Origin: Hyphomicrobium_A sp963776675
GTDB taxonomy: Bacteria; Pseudomonadota; Alphaproteobacteria; Rhizobiales; Hyphomicrobiaceae
NCBI GenBank assembly: GCA_963776675.1
Contig: CAVZNR010000006.1
Coordinates: forward strand, 1-64,000
Length of the DNA: 64,000 nt
Direction: 5' to 3'
Under the pieces are notes generated by a model. The model made no database searches, was not told the origin of the DNA, and saw nothing but the letters and a program-made list of their open reading frames with translations. This document shows, piece by piece, positions 29,038 to 36,450 of this stretch. Each line of letters opens with the position of its first letter. Positions within the stretch are counted from its first letter, which is position 1. A program made the position numbers and the translations under genes.

Positions 29038-29059
29038 CAATAGAGGGCCTCGACTTCGC

Positions 29060-30193
29060 TCAATCCTCGACACGCACGAAGTGCCAGACGGTGTTCTTAT
29101 AAAGAATCGCCGAGTCCTCGAATTCTTTGATGTTCTGCTTGTTTTTGAGGTCGGCGCCCGTCAGCACCAGCTGGCCCGCCCGGTGAGCGCCGGCCAGCAT
29201 GTCTTTGAACTCGATCTCTGAGAGACCCCATTCGGGATGCGATGTGCGAATCGCTTTCCACACCTGAGAGATAAACGCCTTGCGATTTCCTGGCCAGCCC
29301 TCAGCATGCTCGCGTGCCACGTTGAGCACACCAGCGGAAAATTGTGTCAGTCCAGGCCGCTGCCCCTCTTGCGCTGAGACCGATTGCGCAGGTGCGACGC
29401 GGGGGGACTGAGCGACCGCAGCGGCGCCGTTGGTTCTGGCGGTCGCCGGTTGGGTCGCTGGAGTGGCGCCTGCAAGGCGGCGCAGAAGCGCCAAACGCAT
29501 CACGTCGATTTCTGCGCGCGCCGCCCCGGTCAGCTCCGCGCTCAGGGCGGCGATCAGGCGCCCGTCGGTCGAATGCTCGCGCGGGCTCTGCAGCAATTGA
29601 CCGGCGAGCACGCGCCCCGCCTTGGCCGAAAGCGCGGTGCCCTTCTGGGTTTTGAGACCGCTTTTGACGTTGTCGCCGAAGGCGCGCTCCACAGCCACGA
29701 GCGCCAGGGCGGCGCGCAGCTTGGAGGGCGACAGCGCTTGGCGCATGGCAAGCCCGAACGCCTTCTGCACGACAAGCGCGCTCAAGCCTTCAGGTCGCGA
29801 CAGAGCCTTGCGAAGGGTCTGTTTCCCAGCGTCGATGCCGAGCGCCTTGGCCACCAGCCAGATGTCGCGCTGCTCGCTCCAGGCGCGCGCATGCGCTTCC
29901 TGCTCGCCCAGAAAACTTGCGACGGCAGCGGCGCCGTCTTCGCTGGCGCGCAAGCGGCCGCGGTGCTCGCGCACTAGGCCCGCTGCATCGAGTTGTGCGG
30001 TCGCCGTCTCCACGGCCATGCGCCATTCGGCTGGCGAAAGGCGATTGGAGACCACGGGGCCAAGGTCGCGCACGAGCTGCGCGCGCGTGGCGCCTCCAGA
30101 GCAGGAGATGCGCGTCAAGATGAGATCGTCGAGGGTTGCGGGCGCGGGCTCCTGGGTAGGAATGGCCGACGCACGCCTGCTCGGGGCCGACAT
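29060..30193 (-). CDS. Probable DNA-binding protein with winged-helix-like ends, partner of the double ATPase
   Basis: A 377-residue soluble protein. The N-terminal about 100 residues (LDDLILTRISCSGGATRAQL through LVREHRGRLRASEDG) read as a winged-helix fold, the middle is helical and Ala-rich (MRQALSPSKLRAALALVAVE), a Pro/Ala/Thr linker follows (about 240-280), and the last about 90 residues (NRKAFISQVWKAIRTSHPEW, then AGQLVLTGADLKN and TVWHFVRVED) look like a second winged helix. The ATG at 30193 has GAGGAG 8 bases upstream. It is first in a two-gene unit with the HerA-type ATPase, 22 bases apart. It may recruit the ATPase to DNA; that is inference from the pairing. Confidence 0.65.
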   Translation of the reverse strand: MSAPSRRASAIPTQEPAPATLDDLILTRISCSGGATRAQLVRDLGPVVSNRLSPAEWRMAVETATAQLDAAGLVREHRGRLRASEDGAAAVASFLGEQEAHARAWSEQRDIWLVAKALGIDAGKQTLRKALSRPEGLSALVVQKAFGLAMRQALSPSKLRAALALVAVERAFGDNVKSGLKTQKGTALSAKAGRVLAGQLLQSPREHSTDGRLIAALSAELTGAARAEIDVMRLALLRRLAGATPATQPATARTNGAAAVAQSPRVAPAQSVSAQEGQRPGLTQFSAGVLNVAREHAEGWPGNRKAFISQVWKAIRTSHPEWGLSEIEFKDMLAGAHRAGQLVLTGADLKNKQNIKEFEDSAILYKNTVWHFVRVED

Positions 30194-30459
30194 GCAACGC
30201 GTCTCCTCATGCAGATTGCTGAGCCGTACGCGCGAATCACCGGCCGCTTGCGCCCAATACTGTGGTGGTTGTCGATGTCTTCACAAGGGCCGCGGGCCCC
30301 AAGGGGCCAAGCTGCGCACAACGAGTTGCGCCTACGCCTCACTTGTCCGATTTCGCGGGCCTCGCCCGGCTTTCGCCGCACGCCCGTCAAATTGGCGACA
30401 CCATGTTGGGGGGAAATCGTAAACGGGACTTCCGGTGGACGGGAGTGCCGGTTAGATGA

Positions 30460-30484
30460 AGCTGATCTTCAAGTCAGATCAGCT
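30460..30484. promoter_or_regulatory. Perfect inverted repeat, possible operator
   Basis: AGCTGATCT (30460-30468) and AGATCAGCT (30476-30484) are perfect inverted arms separated by seven bases (TCAAGTC). The size and symmetry suit a dimeric regulator; a hairpin in RNA is the alternative. It lies about 270 bases upstream of the minus-strand ATPase operon start and 173 bases upstream of the CAP lipoprotein start. Confidence 0.4.
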
Positions 30485-30584
30485 GTTTCCGTCGGGGGTG
30501 ATTCGGCCGGTAAGGCGCGTTGCGGGGCAATCGGGTGGTGCGTGGAGCTCCCGGTTCGAGACGAGCGGTGGCAACTCCTTAGCA

Positions 30585-30600
30585 TTAACGTCGAGTTAAC
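30585..30600. promoter_or_regulatory. CtrA-type binding box
   Basis: TTAACGTCGAGTTAAC matches the CtrA consensus TTAA-N7-TTAAC exactly and is itself nearly symmetric. It ends 57 bases before the ATG of the CAP-domain lipoprotein gene, where a cell-cycle promoter element would sit. CtrA is the master cell-cycle regulator of most Hyphomicrobiales. Confidence 0.6.
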
Positions 30601-30656
30601 AGGTTTACGCAATGATCGATCGGTGTACCGCACATGTCGCAGCGGGAGTAGCTCGT

Positions 30657-31343
30657 ATGTATCGCGTCGCGCTATCCGTCGGAGCTGTCGTGTTGTTGGG
30701 GGCCTGCAGTCTGGGCACCGGCAGCATCTCCTCGGGCTATGCCGAATCTGACTACACCACGTCTTCGCTGAGATCGTCGCCGTCGCAGAGTAGCGTGGCG
30801 CTGGGCGGCGAGCCGAAGACCGAGCGCTGGGAACCGAGCACCAAGCCCGCCCCCGGCGTTCAACTCGCCAAGCTTCATGACAAGGCTCCGTCCGGAACCT
30901 ACGAGCATGCGCCCGTCGGCGCGCTCGCAGACCGCGACTACTCGCACACCGCGCTCGACCCCGACAGGGCGCGCGCGCTGATCAACAAGTACCGCAAGGA
31001 AAAGGGCCTAAAGCCCTTGAATCTCAATGCCGAGCTGACGGCGGCGGCCAAGTCCCACTCGCGCGATCTCGCCAAGTGGGACCGCATCTCGCATTACGGC
31101 TCCGACGGCTCCAACCCTTGGGACCGCGTGAAGCGCACCGGCTACCACGCGCGGCTCGCAGCTGAGAACGTCGGCACCGGCCAGATCGATTTCCAGGAGG
31201 TCTTGCGCGGTTGGGAGGAAAGCCCCGGCCACAACAAGAACCTTCTTCTGGCCGACGCAACCCATATGGGCATCGCGCTGGTGCAGGATCCCAAGACCGA
31301 GTTCAAGTCGTTCTGGACCTTGGTGATCGCCTCGCCGATGTGA
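30657..31343 (+). CDS. CAP/SCP-domain lipoprotein
   Basis: A 228-residue exported lipoprotein. The ATG at 30657 has GGGAG 8 bases upstream and starts a short signal (MYRVALSVGAVVLLGACSLG) whose lipobox LGAC puts the lipidated cysteine near residue 17. A Ser/Pro-rich linker (about 20-85) precedes a bacterial CAP (SCP/PR1) domain with LNAELTAAAKSHSRDLAKW, AENVGTG, and the signature GWEESPGHNKNLLL. CAP domains bind lipids or act in extracellular functions; the exact role is unknown. A CtrA-type box 57 bases upstream suggests cell-cycle-timed expression. It converges on the flippase gene. Confidence 0.8.
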   Translation: MYRVALSVGAVVLLGACSLGTGSISSGYAESDYTTSSLRSSPSQSSVALGGEPKTERWEPSTKPAPGVQLAKLHDKAPSGTYEHAPVGALADRDYSHTALDPDRARALINKYRKEKGLKPLNLNAELTAAAKSHSRDLAKWDRISHYGSDGSNPWDRVKRTGYHARLAAENVGTGQIDFQEVLRGWEESPGHNKNLLLADATHMGIALVQDPKTEFKSFWTLVIASPM

Positions 31344-31425
31344 CGGCGGCCGTTTCGGAGCAAAATCCCGATCTCGCTATGGAAGTGAGGCCGATTGCGC
31401 CTCGCTTTGCACGTGGCCGGCCCTC

Positions 31426-32817
31426 TCAGGGCCGACGCAGGTTGCGCCAGACTGCGATGTCGATACCCAGCCGGCGACTGACGGCGAGATAGTTCATCAG
31501 CGCGGCAGCGACCAGCGACACGGACGTAGCGGTTGCCGCGCCCGGCAGCCCGAACGTCGGCACCAGCGCGAAGTTGAGGGCCACGTTCATGACCGCCATC
31601 GTGGCGAGGATGGTGGCGCACAGCCTCTGCTGGCCCAGCATGTTCAACAGGAACTCCGCCGGCCCCATCGACGAGCGGAACAGGAAGCCCACGACCAAGA
31701 TCAGCATGACCGGGTAGCCGGAGACGAACTTCGGGCCGAACAGCCATAACAGCGGGATGCCGAGCGCCAGCAGCACCACCGCGGCGGCGAGCGACGGCCA
31801 GAAGGTCCAGTGCACCGCGTCGCGTACGAATGTGCGCAGGGCCTCCTTGTCGCCGCGCGCGCCGAGTGCTGCGAAGCGGTTGGCGACGGCGCTGCCCACC
31901 GCGTAGTGCACGAACATGATGAGGCTCATGGTCTTGGCGGCGGCGAAGTAGATGGCGACGTCGGTCGGCGTCAGGTAGCGGGAGACGACAAGCACGTCGG
32001 CACTTTGCAACGTGAGCTCGCTCGCGGTCATGGCAAGCAGCGGCATGGCGGCCACCAGCCAGGTCTTGAAGGCGTACTCGCGGGGGCCAACGTCCACCGT
32101 TCGGTCGATGCGCCGGTCGATCAGCACCGCTTGCAGGATCCCCGTCACCCAGGTCGCGACAATCGCTGCACCGGCGGCAGTCTTGGCTTCCATGGGCAGC
32201 CCCGCGAGATGCGCCGCCACCATGGCAACCAGCAACAGTGCGGGCCGCAGGATGTAGGGTGGAAAGAGCGCAATGCCCATCCACGCAAACCCCTTGCCGA
32301 GGCCGTCCTGCACGCTGGTTAGCGCATAGAGCGGAACGCACACCAACGCCAGGTAGGCCGGCAGCATGTAGTGGCTGTCGAAGGGCTCAAACAACCACAG
32401 GCCCGCGATTCCCGCCGCTGCGATGAGTGTGCCGACGCCGAGTGCAAACCCGCGCGCGCCGCGGATCAGTCCGCGCAGCAGCGCCGGCTCGCGTGTCTCA
32501 CGGTAGTGCGAGATGAAGCGGATGGTGCCCATGGCCAGTCCGAGGTCGGACAGTCCTCCCAGCACCAGCACCCACGTCCACACGAACACGTAGATGCCGT
32601 ACTCGTAGCTGCCCATCCAGCGCGCGAGCGCGATCTGCGTGACGTAAAGCAGAGCGGCGCTGCCGCAGCGCACGCCGAACGCCGTCACGGCGTCGCGCTG
32701 GGTGCGCTCACGTTCGCTCTGCCCCTTGAGAATTGCGATTGTTTGCGCGGCGAGCCGCTTGAGGACAGCCGGCAGGGGCGCGGTTCGCGATGGGATCGCA
32801 GATAGGCCGTCCGTCAT
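31426..32817 (-). CDS. Polysaccharide flippase / oligosaccharide transporter (Wzx/MATE-like)
   Basis: A 463-residue polytopic inner-membrane protein with about 12-14 hydrophobic segments, of the polysaccharide-biosynthesis (RfbX/Wzx, MOP superfamily) type. The frame extends upstream to 33168, but the extra part is Arg/Pro/Ser-rich without membrane character and overlaps another gene, so the ATG at 32817 (MTDGLSAIPSRT) is preferred. After a 45-residue cytoplasmic N-terminus come QRDAVTAFGVRCGSAALLYV and YEYGIYVFVWTWVLVLGGLS, characteristic of the family. It would flip a lipid-linked glycan across the inner membrane; no glycosyltransferases are nearby to tell which. Confidence 0.8.
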   Translation of the reverse strand: MTDGLSAIPSRTAPLPAVLKRLAAQTIAILKGQSERERTQRDAVTAFGVRCGSAALLYVTQIALARWMGSYEYGIYVFVWTWVLVLGGLSDLGLAMGTIRFISHYRETREPALLRGLIRGARGFALGVGTLIAAAGIAGLWLFEPFDSHYMLPAYLALVCVPLYALTSVQDGLGKGFAWMGIALFPPYILRPALLLVAMVAAHLAGLPMEAKTAAGAAIVATWVTGILQAVLIDRRIDRTVDVGPREYAFKTWLVAAMPLLAMTASELTLQSADVLVVSRYLTPTDVAIYFAAAKTMSLIMFVHYAVGSAVANRFAALGARGDKEALRTFVRDAVHWTFWPSLAAAVVLLALGIPLLWLFGPKFVSGYPVMLILVVGFLFRSSMGPAEFLLNMLGQQRLCATILATMAVMNVALNFALVPTFGLPGAATATSVSLVAAALMNYLAVSRRLGIDIAVWRNLRRP

Positions 32818-32857
32818 GGGGCTGTCCGCCGCCGTTGTGCCGCCACCACCCGCAGCG

Positions 32858-33076
32858 TCACTCTTGGTGCATGCGGTCGTACTGGCGCTGGCGGACGAGC
32901 TCGGCGACGTCGGCCCAGGCCCAGGACCGGGTCTCGTCTCCCTGCTCGACGTGCAAGCGTGCGAAGAAATCCGCCACCTCGGCCGCATGAAGCCCATGTC
33001 TTGCCTCGAGGACGGTCGCCATTGCCTCGAACTCTCTGTCGTTCTTGGCGCCAGATGATTGCCGAATGTTTGCCAT
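32858..33076 (-). CDS. Small hypothetical protein
   Basis: A soluble, Glu/Ala/Arg-rich product of about 72 residues, helical by composition (EFEAMATVLEARHGLHAAEV, then VAELVRQRQYDRMHQE). The start is uncertain: in-frame ATGs at 33076, 33085 and 33133 exist, none with a strong ribosome site. It lies 40 bases upstream of the flippase gene on the same strand and may share its transcript. Family not recognised. Confidence 0.45.
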   Translation of the reverse strand: MANIRQSSGAKNDREFEAMATVLEARHGLHAAEVADFFARLHVEQGDETRSWAWADVAELVRQRQYDRMHQE

Positions 33077-33239
33077 AACCTGCATCCCGGTCCGGGGAAC
33101 ATGGTCCCCTGTGGAGAGCAAGAAGCGCGCCACAAGATCTGCCTCAAAATGGGACTAGGGTGGCGCAATGCGGCTAGGGCAACTTACTGGCTGTGCTATG
33201 CTGAACGCTGATCGGGCTGTTGCGCCGAGGAGGTGTGAG

Positions 33240-33482
33240 ATGCGCCCACGATACGGGTTACTGGCTCTTTCCGGTACGGCCGTTGCGGCCTTGTGCCTGG
33301 CTTGGCCGGCACTGGCTCAAGGCGGCACGGAAGATGGACGCCGCGCCGTGGTGCTGCCGACTTACGACTACGCCGTGCCAGGCGTGCGTGCCAAGGACGA
33401 GGCCGGCTCTGGCGAGCAGACTCCGGCGCCGGCACCGAGTGGCTGTCCGTTTCGCGACGGCAAGCTCGAGCTGATTGTCTAA
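33240..33482 (+). CDS. Small exported protein
   Basis: An 80-residue product from the ATG at 33240, which has a strong ribosome site (GAGGAGGT about 7 bases upstream). Residues 1-26 are a Sec signal peptide (MRPRYGLLALSGTAVAALCL then AWPALA|QG). The mature part is about 54 residues, polar, with VVLPTYDYAVPG, a Pro/Ala linker and a C-terminal CPFRDGKLELIV. No family recognised. The strong ribosome site and clean signal peptide make coding likely. Confidence 0.65.
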   Translation: MRPRYGLLALSGTAVAALCLAWPALAQGGTEDGRRAVVLPTYDYAVPGVRAKDEAGSGEQTPAPAPSGCPFRDGKLELIV

Positions 33483-33525
33483 AGCTGAGGCTGCAGCGGC
33501 ACTTCGATAAGCCGATAGGTCGTGG

Positions 33526-34569
33526 CTAAGGCGCCAGGCCGAGTGCGCCCTTGAGCTGCGGGACGGAAACATCGAACCCGTAGTCGGTGTCGCCCTCCTG
33601 AACCGTGCTGGCGACGGGCTTCTCGTCATCGTTCTTCTTTTTGACGGCCCGCTTCCGCTTCTTCTTCTTCTTCGGCGGATTGCACCCCCAGGAGGCAACG
33701 CTCTCGCGTACGCTGATGGCACCGGCGCTCGTCGGCTCGAACGGTATGTTGTCGACGGTCTGGCGGTTGAAGATCTGTGCCCAGCCGTACTTCTCGAACC
33801 CAGACTCTAAAAGGCTCGTGGCCCTCACGTTCCGCTCTGCACTGCTGGGATCCCCCAACACCACAGCGACCAACCGGTTTCCATCGCGCGTGGCGCTGGC
33901 GATGATGTTGAAACCGGAATCGCAGGTGAAACCGGTCTTGAGACCATCCGCGCCATCGAGTGATTTCAAAAGCCCGTTGTGGGTGGACAAGCGGTGCTTG
34001 CCGAGGCGCATTTGCAGCATCGACCAATAGTGGTCGTACTCGGGGTACTCGGTGATGATGGCACGGGCGAGCTTGGCGAGGTCGCGCGCGGTGGTCACCT
34101 GCTCGGCCTCGGGCAGACCGTTGGGATTGACGAAGTTCGTGCGGTCCATGCCAAGCCGCTGGGCGGTGGCGTTCATCATGACCACGAACCGCTTCTGATC
34201 TCCCCCGATGGCCTCGGCCAGCATGACCGCGACGTCATTGGCGGATTTGACGATGAGCGCCTGCAGCGCCTTGTCGACGGTGAGCTCTCCGCCGATCGGC
34301 AGCCCGAGCTTGCTCGGCGGCTCTGCGTGCGCGCCTGCGGAGCAGGATATCTTCGATGTTAGTGAAAGTCGCCCGCTCTTGATCGCCTCGAACGTCAGGT
34401 AGGCCGTCATCAGCTTGGTGAGGGAGGCGGGGTACCACTGATTGTCGACGTCCTCCGCATAGAGAACCTTGCCGCTCGTCGCCTCGAACACCAGGGCGGG
34501 GCCGGCTGCGGCCGACTGGCAGGAGGCGATGATCAGCAGGAGAGCGAGGAAAGCGATCCCGCGGCGCAT
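33526..34569 (-). CDS. dacA: D-alanyl-D-alanine carboxypeptidase (DacA/PBP5-6 type)
   Basis: A 347-residue periplasmic serine peptidase trimming peptidoglycan pentapeptides. The ATG at 34569 follows GGGAG and opens on a signal peptide (MRRGIAFLALLLIIASCQSA; the cysteine could make it a lipoprotein, but SC|Q is a weak lipobox). Catalytic motifs of the S11 family: SLTK (PASLTKLMTAY), SAN (VKSANDVAVML), KTG (GLKTGFTCDSG). After the catalytic domain there is an unusual lysine run (PKKKKKRKRAVKKK) before the short tail. No typical PBP5 C-terminal amphipathic anchor is evident; the basic segment could bind the membrane or wall instead. Confidence 0.9.
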   Translation of the reverse strand: MRRGIAFLALLLIIASCQSAAAGPALVFEATSGKVLYAEDVDNQWYPASLTKLMTAYLTFEAIKSGRLSLTSKISCSAGAHAEPPSKLGLPIGGELTVDKALQALIVKSANDVAVMLAEAIGGDQKRFVVMMNATAQRLGMDRTNFVNPNGLPEAEQVTTARDLAKLARAIITEYPEYDHYWSMLQMRLGKHRLSTHNGLLKSLDGADGLKTGFTCDSGFNIIASATRDGNRLVAVVLGDPSSAERNVRATSLLESGFEKYGWAQIFNRQTVDNIPFEPTSAGAISVRESVASWGCNPPKKKKKRKRAVKKKNDDEKPVASTVQEGDTDYGFDVSVPQLKGALGLAP

Positions 34570-34731
34570 GCAAATCTCCCATCTGGAGCGGAACACGCCG
34601 GATACCATTGGATCGGCGGTGCTGCAACGCAGGAGGGGGCCTTTCCAGCACGCTGTGACCCTGAACGCACACATGGCGATGGTGGATCGGGTGACGGTGG
34701 ATTGGGCCGTAGCGCGTGCTTGGCGAAATCG

Positions 34732-34818
34732 TGGTGCCCCAGGCCCGACTCGAACGGGCACGTCCTTGCGAACACCAGATTTTGAGTCTGGCGCGTCTAC
34801 CGGTTCCGCCACTGGGGC
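34732..34818 (-). tRNA. tRNA-Leu (anticodon CAA), CCA encoded
   Basis: On the minus strand the sequence folds as a tRNA: acceptor GCCCCAG/CTGGGGC, D-arm GCGGAACCGGTAGACGC, anticodon stem CCAGA/TCTGG with loop CTCAAAA giving anticodon CAA, a long variable arm (GTTCGCAAGGAC) as in class II tRNAs, T-loop TTCGAGT, discriminator A and encoded CCA (34732-34734). Confidence 0.95.
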
Positions 34819-34997
34819 TAAGCGCGAAGCGGCGCATCATAACGGCCGCTTGGGGCCCGTCAACGCGCTTCACAGGCCCTCGGGAAAGGCCGGCCCGGAC
34901 CGCCGGAACTGGCCGTTGGCTGGTGCGTATCCCAATGGTGGTGGTCGAGCGGCCGCCGTGCAAGCCTTGCTTCATTGATTCGATCTATAGACCCGCT

Positions 34998-36056
34998 ATG
35001 ACCAAACCGCCGTCTTCGAGCCCGCAGGGACTGTCCGAGGCCGCCTTCGTCCGCCGGGTTCTGATCTTCGTCGGTGTCGTGGCCTTCGCGGCGGCGCTTT
35101 ATGTCCTCTCCGACATTCTCCTCTTGATCTTCGGCTCGGTGCTCGTCGGCGTGGTGCTGCGCGCGATCGCGCGCCCGATCCGCAAGGGCACCTCGATGAG
35201 CGAGCGGCTATCGCTGCTCGCTGCCGGGCTCGGCGTGATCGCGCTCTTGGGTGTCACCGGCTATCTCTTCGGCTCGCGCATCAGCGCGCAGCTCTCCACT
35301 GTGATCCAGAGCCTGCCGGCCGCTTGGGATAGCCTGTCCAAGACGGTGCCGTTCTCCTCCGTGTCGGACTTTGTCAAAGGCTCCTCGGTGGGCGAGCTCG
35401 TGATGAGCGCCTTCTCCTGGGGCACGACGATCTTCGGTGCGCTGGCGACGCTCGTTGTCGTGCTGGTCGCCGGCATCTACATCGCCGTCGATCCCGATAC
35501 GTACCGCAACGGGCTCATGACGCTGGTTCCCCCCCGCTACAAAGAGCAGGTGGCGGCGACGCTCGACGATGCCGGCGAGGCGTTGCGGTTGTGGCTGGGC
35601 GCGCAGCTGCTGGCGATGATTATGGTCGGCCTGCTGATTGCGGGCGGTCTCGCCCTCGTCGGCGTGCCCTCGGCGCTGGGACTTGGGCTCATCGCCGGCG
35701 TGACCGAGTTCGTACCCATCATCGGTCCGGTGATCGGAGCCATCCCGGCGCTGCTGCTCGCCTCGACCGAGAGCTGGGACCTGGTGCTGTGGACGCTCGC
35801 CGTGTTCGTCGTCGTGCAGCAGATCGAAAGCAATATCATCATGCCGCTGGTGGCGGGAAAGGCCGTGGCGGTGGCGCCCGCGGTCGGACTTTTCGCCGTG
35901 GTGGCGATCGGCGTGCTGTTCGGGCCACTGGGGCTTCTGCTCGGCTACCCGCTCGCCATCGTGATCGATGCTGCCGTGCGCCGGCTCTACGTGCGCGGGA
36001 CGCTGGGCGAGGAGGTGGAGATCGCCGGCGAGGAGCACCGCGACGACGAGAGCTAG
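34998..36056 (+). CDS. AI-2E family transporter (PerM/YdiK-like)
   Basis: A 352-residue polytopic membrane protein of the AI-2E (PF01594) family. Eight or so hydrophobic segments: a pair at the N-terminus (VLIFVGVVAFAAALYVLSDI, LLLIFGSVLVGVVLRAIARP), a soluble extracytoplasmic-type region (about 95-150), and the conserved C-terminal block with LGLGLIAGVTEFVPIIGPVI, QQIESNIIMPLVAGK and FGPLGLLLGYPLAIV. The ATG at 34998 gives the family's usual length; the open frame upstream crosses the tRNA gene. Substrate cannot be told; family members range from autoinducer-2 export to Na+/H+ exchange. Confidence 0.88.
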   Translation: MTKPPSSSPQGLSEAAFVRRVLIFVGVVAFAAALYVLSDILLLIFGSVLVGVVLRAIARPIRKGTSMSERLSLLAAGLGVIALLGVTGYLFGSRISAQLSTVIQSLPAAWDSLSKTVPFSSVSDFVKGSSVGELVMSAFSWGTTIFGALATLVVVLVAGIYIAVDPDTYRNGLMTLVPPRYKEQVAATLDDAGEALRLWLGAQLLAMIMVGLLIAGGLALVGVPSALGLGLIAGVTEFVPIIGPVIGAIPALLLASTESWDLVLWTLAVFVVVQQIESNIIMPLVAGKAVAVAPAVGLFAVVAIGVLFGPLGLLLGYPLAIVIDAAVRRLYVRGTLGEEVEIAGEEHRDDES

Positions 36057-36061
36057 CGCGG

Positions 36062-36412
36062 CTACTTCCAGGAGTAGGTGATGCGGCCGGTGCGGTGGCG
36101 GTGCTCGGTGATCTGGACGTGGTCGCCGACGTGCGGGTCGCTGGTCTTCAAGACGAACACGTTGATGTGCTTGCCGCCGTCCAGCTTTACGTCGACGGAC
36201 AGCCCATTCTCGACCATTTTGGTGCTGTTGGTGTTGAGCGGCCCTATCGACATGACCGTGGCCGGCACGCGTATGTTGTCGGTGTGGGCGTCATAATCCT
36301 CATAAAGGAAAAGGAGACCGACCACGGCGAGCACGGCGACGCCGATGCCGGCCTTCTTGCCACGGTCGAGCCACAGGGCACGCTCCAGCTTGCGTTTGGT
36401 TTCTGCGCGCAT
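36062..36412 (-). CDS. Hypothetical membrane-anchored protein
   Basis: A 116-residue protein with a basic N-terminus (MRAETKRKLERALWLDRGKK), one TM (about 21-37, AGIGVAVLAVVGLLFLY) and an outward-facing beta-rich domain (PATVMSIGPLNTNSTK, LSVDVKLDGGKHINVFVL, HVGDHVQITEHRHRTGR) that resembles a small OB-like or NfeD-like barrel. Family not recognised. It converges on the AI-2E gene (5-base gap) and lies 38 bases downstream of ecm on the same strand, so it may be read with ecm. Confidence 0.6.
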   Translation of the reverse strand: MRAETKRKLERALWLDRGKKAGIGVAVLAVVGLLFLYEDYDAHTDNIRVPATVMSIGPLNTNSTKMVENGLSVDVKLDGGKHINVFVLKTSDPHVGDHVQITEHRHRTGRITYSWK

Positions 36413-36450
36413 GTTAGGTCCCCGATCGTCGTGCGCTTTTGGTCGCCAGC

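Larger units (their letters stand above)
30194..30656. other. 463-base divergent promoter region
   Basis: Lies between the divergent starts of the winged-helix-like gene and the CAP-domain lipoprotein gene. No gene seen. It holds the 9-base-arm inverted repeat at 30460-30484 and the CtrA-type box at 30585-30600, each listed separately, and the GGGAG ribosome site at 30644-30648. Confidence 0.6.

Noticed and set aside
25651..29043. A 1130-codon plus-strand open frame opposite the double-ATPase gene
   Set aside because: It is the mirror of a G+C-rich gene; its translation is Leu/Arg/Gly/Glu-rich with no domain, while the minus frame shows two clear ATPase folds.
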